DNA from: an uncultured Bacteroides sp.
Lineage (GTDB): Bacteria > Bacteroidota > Bacteroidia > Bacteroidales > Bacteroidaceae
NCBI GenBank assembly: GCA_900551445.1
Contig: URWA01000020.1
Location: 1-58,732, forward strand
Direction: 5' to 3'
DNA: 58,732 nucleotides
The notes under the pieces are model-generated. The model did not search any database. It was not told the DNA's origin and saw nothing but the letters and a program-made list of their open reading frames with translations. Both the position numbers and the translations under genes were made by a program. Below are positions 16,695 through 24,747 of this stretch, one piece after another (the first letter of the stretch is position 1; every line of letters starts with the position of its first letter).

Positions 16695-17900
16695 ATGACT
16701 TCAAACAACAAAACTATGATTCCTTTGGCTTTTATTGGAATTATGTTCTTTGCCATAGGTTTTGCTTTGGGAATTAATTCTTTACTGGTACCGGTATTGC
16801 AAGGTTCACTGAATATATCCAATGCCGCTTCCTACCTGATTATTGCTGCAACCTTTATCCCTTTTCTGCTATTCGGCTATCCTGCCGGACTTACGATAAA
16901 GGCGATAGGATATAAGAAAACCATGTCATTGTCCTTTTTTATATTTGCAGTTGCGTTTTATCTTTTTATTTTGTCTGCAAATAGGGGCAGTTTCACATTG
17001 TTCCTTCTGGCTTCCTTCGTGAGCGGGGCGGGCAATGCCTATCTGCAGGCCTCTGTCAATCCATATATCACTATACTCGGTCCTTTGGAAAGTGCGGCCA
17101 AACGTATCAGTATTATGGGTATTTGTAACAAACTGGCCTGGCCGATACCGTCCATATTCATCGTATGGCTCATTGGAAAAGATGTAAACAAGATTGGCAT
17201 TTCCGACCTTGAATATCCTTTTCTGATTATCATCTTGGCATTTGTGATTCTTGGTATAATGGCCTTTTTCGCTCCCCTGCCGGAAGTAAAGGCAGAAGGA
17301 GAAGATGCTCCGGCAGACAATGTGGCTGACGAATCCAATAACTCTGGAAAAACATCTGTATTCCAGTTTCCACATTTGTTGTTGGGGTGTATTGCACTGT
17401 TTCTTTATGTAGGTGTGGAGACTGTATCGCTGGGTACACTGGTGGATTATGCCAATTCAATCGGACTGGCAAATGCTGCCAACTATGCATGGATCGCACC
17501 TATAGGAATCGTTATTGGATATATATGTGGCATCATATTCATACCACGCTATATCAGTCAGGCTACCGCATTGAAAATATGCTCTATCATCGCAATTATC
17601 GGTTCCATACTGGTGGTTATTACTCCTTCCGACATATCTATCTATTTCGTGTCCTTAATGGCTTTGGGCTGCTCGCTGATGTGGCCTGCACTATGGCCTT
17701 TGGCGATTGCTGACCTTGGCAGATTTACGAAAACAGGTTCATCACTACTTATTATGGCTATGTTCGGCGGTGCAGTCATACCGACTGTGTATGGTTGGTT
17801 AAAAGACGCATGTGGCGCACAACAGGCATATTGGTTATGTCTACCCTGCTTCCTGTTTATTTTATATTATGGAATGTACGGTTGTAAGATACGTAAGTAA
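16695..17900 (+). CDS. Sugar MFS transporter (FucP/GluP-like)
   Basis: A 401-aa inner-membrane protein with twelve predicted helices, resembling the fucose/glucose-galactose proton symporter branch of the major facilitator superfamily. The phrases FAIGFALGINSLLVPVLQ in helix 1 and SGAGNAYLQASVNPYI in helix 4 match that branch, and the central loop after helix 6 is short and acidic. It should import a monosaccharide. There is no sugar-catabolic gene beside it to suggest which one. It ends at a clear hairpin terminator. The start ATG at 16695 is the only one that gives a complete first helix. Confidence 0.85.
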   Translation: MTSNNKTMIPLAFIGIMFFAIGFALGINSLLVPVLQGSLNISNAASYLIIAATFIPFLLFGYPAGLTIKAIGYKKTMSLSFFIFAVAFYLFILSANRGSFTLFLLASFVSGAGNAYLQASVNPYITILGPLESAAKRISIMGICNKLAWPIPSIFIVWLIGKDVNKIGISDLEYPFLIIILAFVILGIMAFFAPLPEVKAEGEDAPADNVADESNNSGKTSVFQFPHLLLGCIALFLYVGVETVSLGTLVDYANSIGLANAANYAWIAPIGIVIGYICGIIFIPRYISQATALKICSIIAIIGSILVVITPSDISIYFVSLMALGCSLMWPALWPLAIADLGRFTKTGSSLLIMAMFGGAVIPTVYGWLKDACGAQQAYWLCLPCFLFILYYGMYGCKIRK

Positions 17901-17904
17901 GAAT

Positions 17905-17937
17905 AAGAGGTCGTTTCATTTTGAAACGGCCTCTTTT
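17905..17937 (+). terminator. Terminator of the MFS transporter gene
   Basis: Stem AAGAGGTCGTTTCA / TGAAACGGCCTCTT (17905-17918 and 17922-17935, one G-T pair) followed by TT. Confidence 0.85.
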
Positions 17938-18003
17938 CGTATTTGAATCGGTCAACATTCACGGTTATAAATTGTTAAGGATAGAAATAGAAGGCTCCAA
18001 CAC

Positions 18004-18035
18004 TTGGATTTTGATTTCCTAATTAATATATTTGT
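18004..18035 (+). promoter_or_regulatory. Promoter of the SPFH operon
   Basis: TTG at 18004-18006, 20 nt, then TATATTTGT at 18027-18035, a good Bacteroides promoter, 28 nt upstream of the ATG at 18064. Confidence 0.65.
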
Positions 18036-18063
18036 GATATCAAAATAATATCATATAAATCTA

Positions 18064-19017
18064 ATGGGTATGGAAACGAAGGAAATGAAATTCAGTGGCT
18101 TTAAAATGAATGGCTTTTTAGCTCTTTTCTTGTTCTTGTTTGTATGGGCCGGAGTAACGGTATGGTGTTTTACTGTGGGAGAAACTCTCTTTTATATATT
18201 GGGAGGAGTGATGGTGCTATTGTGGATTATTTTAAACTGCGGCTATATGCAGTTGGAACCTAATGAAGCACGTGCCATGGTTTTCTTTGGCAAATATAAA
18301 GGCACATTCAAAGAAACGGGATTCTTTTGGGTAAATCCGTTCATGGATAAAAAGAAACTGTCACTTCGTGCGCGTAATCTGGATGTGGAGCCTATAAAGG
18401 TGAATGACAAGATAGGCAATCCCATTCTGATAGGGTTGGTATTGGTGTGGCGGTTGAAAGATACCTACAAAGCCATGTTTGAGATTGATGCACAGACTAT
18501 GGCCAGCACGGGAGACGGTAAGTCGGCCAATGCGGTGAATGCAGTGGCCAGCCGCATGAATGCGTTTGAGAATTTTGTCAAGATACAGAGTGATGCGGCT
18601 TTGCGTCAGGTGGCCGGACAGTACGCCTATGATGACAATGAATCGAATGTAAATGAATTGACACTCCGTTCGGGAGGTGAGGAAATCAATGAGCAGCTGG
18701 AACAAAAGCTGAATGAGCGTCTGGCAATGGCCGGTATGGAAGTGGTGGAAGCTCGTATCAATTATCTGGCTTATGCACCGGAAATTGCTGCAGTCATGCT
18801 CCGGCGCCAGCAGGCTTCGGCCATTATCAGTGCCCGTGAGAAAATCGTGGAAGGAGCCGTTTCAATGGTCCACATGGCACTGGACAAATTGTCGAAAGAG
18901 GAGATTGTGGAACTGGACGAAGAAAAGAAAGCTGCCATGGTAAGCAATCTGCTTGTGGTGCTCTGTGCGGATGAGGCTGCCCAACCGGTGTTGAATACTG
19001 GCACGCTGAACCATTAA
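18064..19017 (+). CDS. SPFH / band 7 domain membrane protein
   Basis: A 317-aa protein with two closely spaced hydrophobic segments near the N-terminus (about 18-40 and 43-60) followed by an SPFH domain (about 65-270). Recognisable phrases are LEPNEARAMVFFGKYKGTFKETGFFWVNPF and AGMEVVEARINYLAYAPEIAAVMLRRQQA. SPFH proteins form large membrane-associated oligomers and often organise proteases or other partners. It heads a compact operon with a ribbon-helix-helix protein and a small membrane protein. A second ATG lies 6 nt downstream, so the exact start is uncertain by two residues. Confidence 0.88.
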   Translation: MGMETKEMKFSGFKMNGFLALFLFLFVWAGVTVWCFTVGETLFYILGGVMVLLWIILNCGYMQLEPNEARAMVFFGKYKGTFKETGFFWVNPFMDKKKLSLRARNLDVEPIKVNDKIGNPILIGLVLVWRLKDTYKAMFEIDAQTMASTGDGKSANAVNAVASRMNAFENFVKIQSDAALRQVAGQYAYDDNESNVNELTLRSGGEEINEQLEQKLNERLAMAGMEVVEARINYLAYAPEIAAVMLRRQQASAIISAREKIVEGAVSMVHMALDKLSKEEIVELDEEKKAAMVSNLLVVLCADEAAQPVLNTGTLNH

Positions 19018-19099
19018 TCCGGGAATGACAGACGGTGATTCCGCTCTGTGCTTATGTGAGTAGAAATCTGGTTGTTTAATTTTAAGTGAGGAGGATATA

Positions 19100-19303
19100 G
19101 TGCCCAAGAAAGAAAATACGACCAAAAGCTTTGTACTGCGGGTAGACGCTGCCACGATGGAGGCCATAGAAAAGTGGGCAGCCGATGAATTCCGCAGTAC
19201 CAATGGACAATTGCAGTGGATAATCAATGAAGCCTTGCGCAAAAGCGGGAGATTGAAGAAAAGTAACCGGAAGAAAGACGAAGGAGAAGAATCGGATGAT
19301 TAA
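19100..19303 (+). CDS. Small ribbon-helix-helix (Arc-like) protein
   Basis: A 67-aa basic protein with the pattern of an Arc/MetJ ribbon-helix-helix domain: strand KSFVLRVDAATMEAIEKW, then helices carrying NGQLQWIINEALRKSGR, and a charged Lys/Glu tail. Such domains dimerise and bind DNA. It uses a GTG start, supported by a strong ribosome-binding site (GAGGAGG at about 19087-19093). Its stop overlaps the next gene by 8 nt. The SPFH gene ends 82 nt upstream. It could regulate this operon or act as an adaptor of the SPFH assembly; no toxin-like partner is recognisable. Confidence 0.75.
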   Translation: MPKKENTTKSFVLRVDAATMEAIEKWAADEFRSTNGQLQWIINEALRKSGRLKKSNRKKDEGEESDD

Positions 19304-19751
19304 TTTGGGATTTTACACAGGGAGCGGCCGCAATGTGCGCTATCAGCGGACAAGCTTCGACTATTTGCTGACAGGGATTGCTTTCCTGCCGGTGTTGGCG
19401 GGTTGGATATATATACTGTACCGAAGTGAACAGACAGGTGGACTGTTTTTTCAGGAAAACGGTGCGGCAGGCTTTGTGATGTTACTTTTATTTTTGGTGC
19501 TGGGCTGTAGCATGTTTGTGCCGGTCCGATACTATAGATTTGCCTTTCGGGTTACAGAGGCAAATGTGGGGCGGCAATATGTGTTGGCTATCCGGTTATG
19601 CCAATTTTGGAATGTGGCAATCGGTTGTCTGAATTTAGGGAAGTTGCTTGATGAGAGCTGGGCGGGTGCGATTTATTTGTCTGTATTTGGTTTGGTACTG
19701 ATGGCCTTTACATTTGTGGCTTATTCTGTATTGGCTTATAAAATGCGTTGA
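19296..19751 (+). CDS. Small four-helix membrane protein
   Basis: A 151-aa protein not recognised as a named family. It has about four membrane segments (roughly 24-42, 59-76, 93-112 and 122-148) and a short cytoplasmic N-terminus. Its ATG overlaps the end of the ribbon-helix-helix gene by 8 nt and is preceded by AAGGAG, so the two are translationally coupled. Together with the SPFH gene this looks like one functional unit at the membrane. No enzyme motif is visible. Confidence 0.7.
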   Translation: MINLGFYTGSGRNVRYQRTSFDYLLTGIAFLPVLAGWIYILYRSEQTGGLFFQENGAAGFVMLLLFLVLGCSMFVPVRYYRFAFRVTEANVGRQYVLAIRLCQFWNVAIGCLNLGKLLDESWAGAIYLSVFGLVLMAFTFVAYSVLAYKMR

Positions 19752-19868
19752 GGTACAGATAAGTATATTCTCCTTCCGTAATATGTGGTGGTTTCTTGTA
19801 CTTCTTGGTTGACTTTTGGGCTTAATTTGCGCGATTAAACCGCTGCTTACAGGGATAGGCCTAAAAAC

Positions 19869-19908
19869 AAAAAAGCATCGACAATCATCAGATTATCAAT
19901 GCTTTTTT
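19869..19908 (-). terminator. Terminator of tRNA-Pro
   Basis: An inverted repeat AAAAAAGCAT / ATGCTTTTTT (with further imperfect pairs inside) lies 6 nt beyond the 3' end of the tRNA. Being A-rich on one side and T-rich on the other, it can also stop plus-strand transcripts from the SPFH operon. Confidence 0.8.
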
Positions 19909-19913
19909 ACCAG

Positions 19914-19988
19914 TCGGGGTGACTGGATTCGAACCAGCGACCACACGCCCCCCAGACGCGTACTCTAACCGGGCTGAGCTACACCCCG
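19914..19988 (-). tRNA. tRNA-Pro (GGG)
   Basis: A full cloverleaf on the minus strand, 75 nt. The acceptor stem is CGGGGTG/CACCCCG with the proline-type C1-G72 pair and discriminator A73. The anticodon loop CTGGGGG gives anticodon GGG. The T loop TTCGAAT is canonical. The CCA end is not encoded. It has its own promoter and terminator. Confidence 0.95.
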
Positions 19989-19998
19989 AATTGCGGAT

Positions 19999-20030
19999 GC
20001 AAAGGTAGTGCTTTATTCGGAATAAGCAAA
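19999..20030 (-). promoter_or_regulatory. tRNA-Pro promoter
   Basis: Read on the minus strand: TTTG, exactly 19 nt, TACCTTTGC. Directly downstream is ATCCGCAAT, nearly the same as the sequence downstream of the tRNA-Lys and tRNA-Met promoters in this window. Confidence 0.8.
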
Positions 20031-20106
20031 CTTTTTCCGCAATTATTTCTTTCAATTTTGAATTTCTATTCAGGTCTTGGGAAAAGACTTTTTTCGGTTA
20101 AGAAGT

Positions 20107-21168
20107 CTATCCCATCGTTTCGCGATAGAAATCAAGCAGTTCGTAAATTTCTTCCTGTGAAGCGGTCTGGTTGATACGGATATCGCCGACTCCTCCCAAC
20201 AGGGTGAAATTGATTACACCGGATGCCACATTTTTCTTGTCATGCTTCATCAAGTCATAGAGAGAATCATAGTCATCGCACGTAAAGTAAAGGCTGCCAT
20301 AGTTTTCTTTAATGAACTGGATGGTAGTTCGTAATGCTTCTTTGGGGAAACCACAACGAAGATGAGAAAGATAAAGTTCGCAGACCATTCCCCAAGCTAC
20401 GGCATAGCCGTGAAGCACTGGATGTTCACTCTTTAAGGCAAAACTCTCGAAGGCATGTCCGATGGTATGACCGAAGTTCAACGCTTTCCGTATGTTTTGT
20501 TCGTAGGGGTCTTTTTCCACAATATCTTCTTTTACCTTTACAGACTGTCCGATAAGGGTCTGTAGTTTAGAATAATCTATCTGGTTAAAGTCGAAGTTGA
20601 GCAGTTCATTCCAGTGTGCTTGGTTGCTGATGAGACCATGTTTCAGCATTTCTCCATAGCCGGAAAGCAGATTCTGTATGTCAAGAGTTTTGAGAAATTC
20701 ACTGTCAATCAAGACCTGGTCTGCTGGGTAAAAAGCGCCGATCTCATTTTTCAAATCGTTGAAATTGATGCCTGTTTTCCCGCCAACGGCTGCATCTACC
20801 ATGGAAAGGAGTGTCGTGGGGATATTTATGTATGAAATACCTCGTTTGAAGGTGGCAGCGGCAAATCCTCCCAGGTCGGTCACCATTCCTCCTCCCAGAT
20901 TTATCAGTAGCGTATGGCGTGTGGCACCTCGGCTGCTGAGCTGGTTCCATACATAAGCCAATGTTTCCAGATTCTTATGGATGTCTTCTGGACCGATGAC
21001 AATTTGTTCTGCTTTTTTCAAGCTGGAAATATCTTGCAGCAAGGGCAGGCAGAAGCGGCTGGTATGTTCGTCGGTCAGTACAAAGATTTTATCGTATGAA
21101 TGGGCGGATATCTTCTGTTGAAGTTCCGACGTGAAATTTTGGCAAATAATTACTTCCTGTTTACTCAT
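20107..21168 (-). CDS. aroB: 3-dehydroquinate synthase
   Basis: A 353-aa cytoplasmic enzyme of the shikimate pathway that turns DAHP into 3-dehydroquinate using NAD and a divalent metal. Visible family motifs include INLGGGMVTDLGGFAAATFKRG (NAD-binding region), DAAVGGKTGIN and the metal-ligand region LNFGHTIGHAFE. The frame stays open to 21261, but a -7 box TAAATTTGC lies at 21188-21196 inside that extension, so I use the ATG at 21168, which gives the usual family length. It is divergent from a small membrane protein gene. Confidence 0.95.
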   Translation of the reverse strand: MSKQEVIICQNFTSELQQKISAHSYDKIFVLTDEHTSRFCLPLLQDISSLKKAEQIVIGPEDIHKNLETLAYVWNQLSSRGATRHTLLINLGGGMVTDLGGFAAATFKRGISYINIPTTLLSMVDAAVGGKTGINFNDLKNEIGAFYPADQVLIDSEFLKTLDIQNLLSGYGEMLKHGLISNQAHWNELLNFDFNQIDYSKLQTLIGQSVKVKEDIVEKDPYEQNIRKALNFGHTIGHAFESFALKSEHPVLHGYAVAWGMVCELYLSHLRCGFPKEALRTTIQFIKENYGSLYFTCDDYDSLYDLMKHDKKNVASGVINFTLLGGVGDIRINQTASQEEIYELLDFYRETMG

Positions 21169-21187
21169 AAGTGTATTTGTTTTAGTC

Positions 21188-21196
21188 GCAAATTTA
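21188..21196 (-). promoter_or_regulatory. -7 box of aroB
   Basis: TAAATTTGC on the minus strand, 20 nt upstream of the chosen ATG. The -33 region is weak. Its position decides the aroB start. Confidence 0.6.
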
Positions 21197-21238
21197 GAAA
21201 AAAAGTTAGAAGAAGTCAGATGTTGGCTTACAATTAAG

Positions 21239-21247
21239 TATTTTTGT
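21239..21247 (+). promoter_or_regulatory. -7 box of the small membrane protein gene
   Basis: TATTTTTGT fits TAnnTTTG and lies 23 nt before the ATG at 21270. No good -33 box is seen. Confidence 0.45.
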
Positions 21248-21269
21248 GCGAATAAAAACAAATTAGGTT

Positions 21270-21680
21270 ATGAAAGGATTTTTACCGGCCTCGTGCCGTT
21301 TATTGGGGTATGTATTGCTGCTGCTGTCTGTATTTGTACCTTTATTAATGTATATGTTCGGACAGGTGAACGACAGTAATTTGTTGTATGTGAAATTGGG
21401 AATGAAAGTAGTTATCTGGCTTTCATTGTTCATGATTTTTCTGGCCAGGATGAAGGAGGAAAATGAAGAAGCGTTTTCTATCCGCCGGAAAGCGATGGTA
21501 ATATCGCTCTATTTATGGTGCATTTATTATGTAGTGATGTTGATAAAGTCGGCGTATGATGGAAATTTACAGGAAGCTGACAATTCAGTAGGTATTGTTT
21601 ACATGGTGATTAATGTGTTCTGCAAGGAATTTTTGATGCAGAAAGCACGGATTGAGAAAAATTTCCGGCAAAATAAATAA
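21270..21680 (+). CDS. Small four-helix membrane protein
   Basis: A 136-aa protein with four predicted membrane segments (about 9-28, 40-58, 74-92 and 107-122), not recognised as a named family. The C-terminus is basic and presumably cytoplasmic. It is divergent from aroB and lies 84 nt upstream of the outer-membrane protein gene, in the same direction. No motif suggests a function. Confidence 0.65.
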   Translation: MKGFLPASCRLLGYVLLLLSVFVPLLMYMFGQVNDSNLLYVKLGMKVVIWLSLFMIFLARMKEENEEAFSIRRKAMVISLYLWCIYYVVMLIKSAYDGNLQEADNSVGIVYMVINVFCKEFLMQKARIEKNFRQNK

Positions 21681-21763
21681 AAAATAGAGGTAGAGAGTTA
21701 AACCTTTTTCCAAGATGATTGTCAAAGGTACAATTAATCAAATGGAAGAAAAAAGGAAAGGCA

Positions 21764-24646
21764 ATGAAAAGATTTTTATTGGGATTGCTGCTGATGGTTG
21801 GGGTAGCCATTTCCGCTTTTGCACAAAGTGGAGGCAGCCGGGGTACCGTCTCGGGTACGGTAATAGATGATGGAGACAAGTCGCCTGTGATTCAGGCAAC
21901 TGTGCAACTCCTTTCAGTGAAGGACAGTTCGATGGTAGTGGGAAATGTGACAGATTTGAATGGGCATTTCTCTTTATCAGTACGTCCGGGAAAATATTTG
22001 TTGAAGGTTTCATATATTGGATATACTCCGTTTTTCAAGCAAGTGGCGCTTACGAGAAATGCTCCGCGGGTGAATGTGGGAAAGGTGCAGCTGGCTACGG
22101 ATGCCATTATGCTGGCAGAAGCTGTGGTAGTGGCACAGGCTCCTGAAGTGACTGCGGCAGAAGATACATTGGTATATAACAGTTCTGCTTATCGTGTACC
22201 GGAAGGTTCGGCCTTGGAAGAACTGGTCAAAAAATTGCCGGGTGCTGAAGTGGACGAAAGCGGAAAGATTACCATCAACGGAAAGGAAATCAAGAAAATC
22301 ATGATTGATGGAAAGGAGTTCTTTGCTGACGATCCGAATATCGCCATGAAGAACTTGCCGGTGAATATCATTGATAAGGTCCGTGCCTACGACAAGCAGT
22401 CGGATTTGGCACGTGTGACGGGTATTGATGATGGAGAAGAGGAAACAGTGCTTGATTTGAGCGTGAAGCCTGGAATGAATAAAGGTTGGTTCGGTAATGC
22501 AGACCTTGCTGCCGGTACAGAAGACCGTTACAGTGGAAAGATAATGTTAAACCGTTTTGTGGGGAATAACCAGTTCACGGTGATTGGCTCAATGAACAAT
22601 GTGAACGACAATGGCTATCCGGGAGGCGGAGGTGGCTTCCGCTGGGGTGGACAGAATGGATTGACCAGCATCAAAATGGGTGGTTTCAACTTTAGTACCC
22701 AAAGTGAGAAACTGGAAACGGGTGGTAGTGTGAACTACAATTACAAGGATGCGGATATCATCAGTAAACAGGCTTCGGAAACCTTTGTGTCTACTGAAAG
22801 CAGCTCATTCAAGAATGCGATGACAGCGAACCGGAACAAAACCACTTCGTTGACCGCTGATTTCCGTATCGAGTGGAAACCGGATACAATGACTACAGTT
22901 ATTTTTCGTCCGCGTCTGACCTATGGAAAGAATAATAATGGAAGCAGTAGCAATTCATTTACGTTTAATCAGGATCCGGGATATACGACCGATGAGATTC
23001 TGAATGCAGGTGATAACTTGTCTACATTGATTCCGGAAGAGGCGATTATTAATACAATCGCACGTAACAGTTTGCAAAAGAGTAGTGATTTCAATGTCGG
23101 AGGTTCGGCTATGATTAACCGTCGTTTGGGTAAAGCCGGCCGTAATATCACTTTCCGTGGAACTTACAACTATACGAACAGTTCGAGCGAGCAGTTCTCC
23201 GAATCAGAAACGGAATATTTCCAGAGAACGGATGCCGAACGCCTGGAAATCTTGAACCGTTACATTACCACACCGACCTTGAATTACAATTACAGTGCCC
23301 GGTTTACGTACAGTGAGCCGATTTTCAAGGGTGGTTTCCTGCAGTTCAGCTATAATTTCCAATACAAGCGTTCGAAGAGTGACAACTCCACTTATACGAT
23401 GCCTGAAGATTGGGTCATTAGCCAGGGATTCGGGGGTGACCATACGGGGGAACTGGATACGCAGAACAGTAAGAGTGCGCAGTACACTTACTATAATCAC
23501 CAGGCTGATATTTCTTTGAGATGGATTCGTGAAAAAATGCGTTTGAATGTCGGATTCTCTTTCCAGCCGCAGAAATCGAAACTGTCTTACAAGAAGGATC
23601 AGCTGGATACGGTGGCTATCCGTAATGTCTTCAATTTTACACCGACCTTTGACTTCCGTTATAATTTCTCGAAGACCAGCCAGTTGCGAATCAATTATCG
23701 GGGAAGAAGTTCTCAGCCGAGTATGACTGATTTGCTCCCGATTGAAGATACGACCGACCCGCTGAATATCCGTCGGGGAAATCCGGGGTTGAAGCCGGCA
23801 TTTACGAATACTTTCATGGCTTTCTATAATACGTTTGATGCGAAGAAGCAACGGGGTATCATGACGCACTTCCGGTTTGAGAATGTGATGAACAGTATCA
23901 GTAACCGTAGTACATACGACCCGACGACCGGTGGAACGATTACCCAGCCGGAAAATATCAATGGAAACTGGAACCTGTTTGGTATCTTAGGCTCAAACAC
24001 TGCTTTGAGAAATAAGAAATATACCATCAATACCTTCACTATGGCGCGTTACAACAATATTGTAAGTTATATGAGCGATATACAGTCGCAAAGCGCATCT
24101 GATAAAAACAAGACACGCCAGCTTTCTTTGAGTGAACGTTTGAGAGGTACTTACCGGAATGACTGGTGGGAGTTTTCATTGAATGGCTCGTTGGCTTATA
24201 CACATTCTCGCAATAGTTTCCAGGAGGAGAATAACATGGATACTTACCAGTTCTCCTACGGTGCCAGTACGAATGTCCGTTTGCCTTGGAATATGTCGAT
24301 TGCTACGGATATTTCTCAGAACTCACGTCGTGGATATGCTGATGCGAGCATGAACCGGGATGAGTTGATTTGGAATGCACAGATTTCACAAGATTTTCTG
24401 AAAGGGAATGCGGCTACGGTCAGCATCCAGTTCTATGATATTTTACGGAACCAGAGCAATATCAGCCGTGTGATCAGTGCGGCTATGCGAAGTGATACAG
24501 AGTACAATGCAATCTATAGCTATTGTATGATTCACTTTATCTACCGTTTGAATTTGTTTGGTGGAAAAGGTGCCGGTCCCCGTATGGGTGGTCCTGGAGG
24601 CCCGGGATTTGGTCCTGGAGGAGGACATGGACCTCGCCGATTCTGA
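21764..24646 (+). CDS. Outer-membrane beta-barrel protein with N-terminal carboxypeptidase-like domain
   Basis: A 960-aa protein with a signal peptide (cut near AFA-QSGG), an N-terminal carboxypeptidase-regulatory-like beta-sandwich (about 25-115, GTVIDDGDKSPVIQATV), a plug-like region (about 125-230) and a long C-terminal barrel of alternating aromatic strands. It resembles the TonB-dependent-receptor-like OMP_b-brl_3 family, which lacks a SusD partner. The last 25 residues are an unusual Gly/Pro-rich tail (GGPGGPGFGPGG). The open frame begins at 21719, but the ATG at 21764 gives a proper signal peptide. A transport or surface role is likely; the ligand is unknown. Confidence 0.85.
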   Translation: MKRFLLGLLLMVGVAISAFAQSGGSRGTVSGTVIDDGDKSPVIQATVQLLSVKDSSMVVGNVTDLNGHFSLSVRPGKYLLKVSYIGYTPFFKQVALTRNAPRVNVGKVQLATDAIMLAEAVVVAQAPEVTAAEDTLVYNSSAYRVPEGSALEELVKKLPGAEVDESGKITINGKEIKKIMIDGKEFFADDPNIAMKNLPVNIIDKVRAYDKQSDLARVTGIDDGEEETVLDLSVKPGMNKGWFGNADLAAGTEDRYSGKIMLNRFVGNNQFTVIGSMNNVNDNGYPGGGGGFRWGGQNGLTSIKMGGFNFSTQSEKLETGGSVNYNYKDADIISKQASETFVSTESSSFKNAMTANRNKTTSLTADFRIEWKPDTMTTVIFRPRLTYGKNNNGSSSNSFTFNQDPGYTTDEILNAGDNLSTLIPEEAIINTIARNSLQKSSDFNVGGSAMINRRLGKAGRNITFRGTYNYTNSSSEQFSESETEYFQRTDAERLEILNRYITTPTLNYNYSARFTYSEPIFKGGFLQFSYNFQYKRSKSDNSTYTMPEDWVISQGFGGDHTGELDTQNSKSAQYTYYNHQADISLRWIREKMRLNVGFSFQPQKSKLSYKKDQLDTVAIRNVFNFTPTFDFRYNFSKTSQLRINYRGRSSQPSMTDLLPIEDTTDPLNIRRGNPGLKPAFTNTFMAFYNTFDAKKQRGIMTHFRFENVMNSISNRSTYDPTTGGTITQPENINGNWNLFGILGSNTALRNKKYTINTFTMARYNNIVSYMSDIQSQSASDKNKTRQLSLSERLRGTYRNDWWEFSLNGSLAYTHSRNSFQEENNMDTYQFSYGASTNVRLPWNMSIATDISQNSRRGYADASMNRDELIWNAQISQDFLKGNAATVSIQFYDILRNQSNISRVISAAMRSDTEYNAIYSYCMIHFIYRLNLFGGKGAGPRMGGPGGPGFGPGGGHGPRRF

Positions 24647-24660
24647 TATCTGGAAGAAGA

Positions 24661-24702
24661 AATACCGCGAAAGTTGTATCCGACTTTTGCGGTATTTTTT
24701 TT
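24661..24702 (+). terminator. Terminator of the outer-membrane protein gene
   Basis: Stem AATACCGC...GCGGTATT (24661-24668 and 24689-24696), extended by AAAGT/ACTTT, then a run of eight T. The end of the T run supplies the -33 box of the next promoter. Confidence 0.88.
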
Positions 24703-24730
24703 GCCTTTTTCCAAATAACTTGTATTTTTG
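24700..24730 (+). promoter_or_regulatory. Cardiolipin synthase promoter
   Basis: TTTG at 24700-24703, exactly 19 nt, TATTTTTG at 24723-24730. This near-perfect promoter fixes the downstream start at 24748 and overlaps the T tract of the preceding terminator. Confidence 0.8.
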
Positions 24731-24747
24731 TTGGAAACCAAAGTCTG

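Noticed and set aside
19100..19751. Toxin-antitoxin pair
   Set aside because: The ribbon-helix-helix protein resembles an antitoxin, but its partner is a four-helix membrane protein with no toxin motif, and both follow an SPFH gene.
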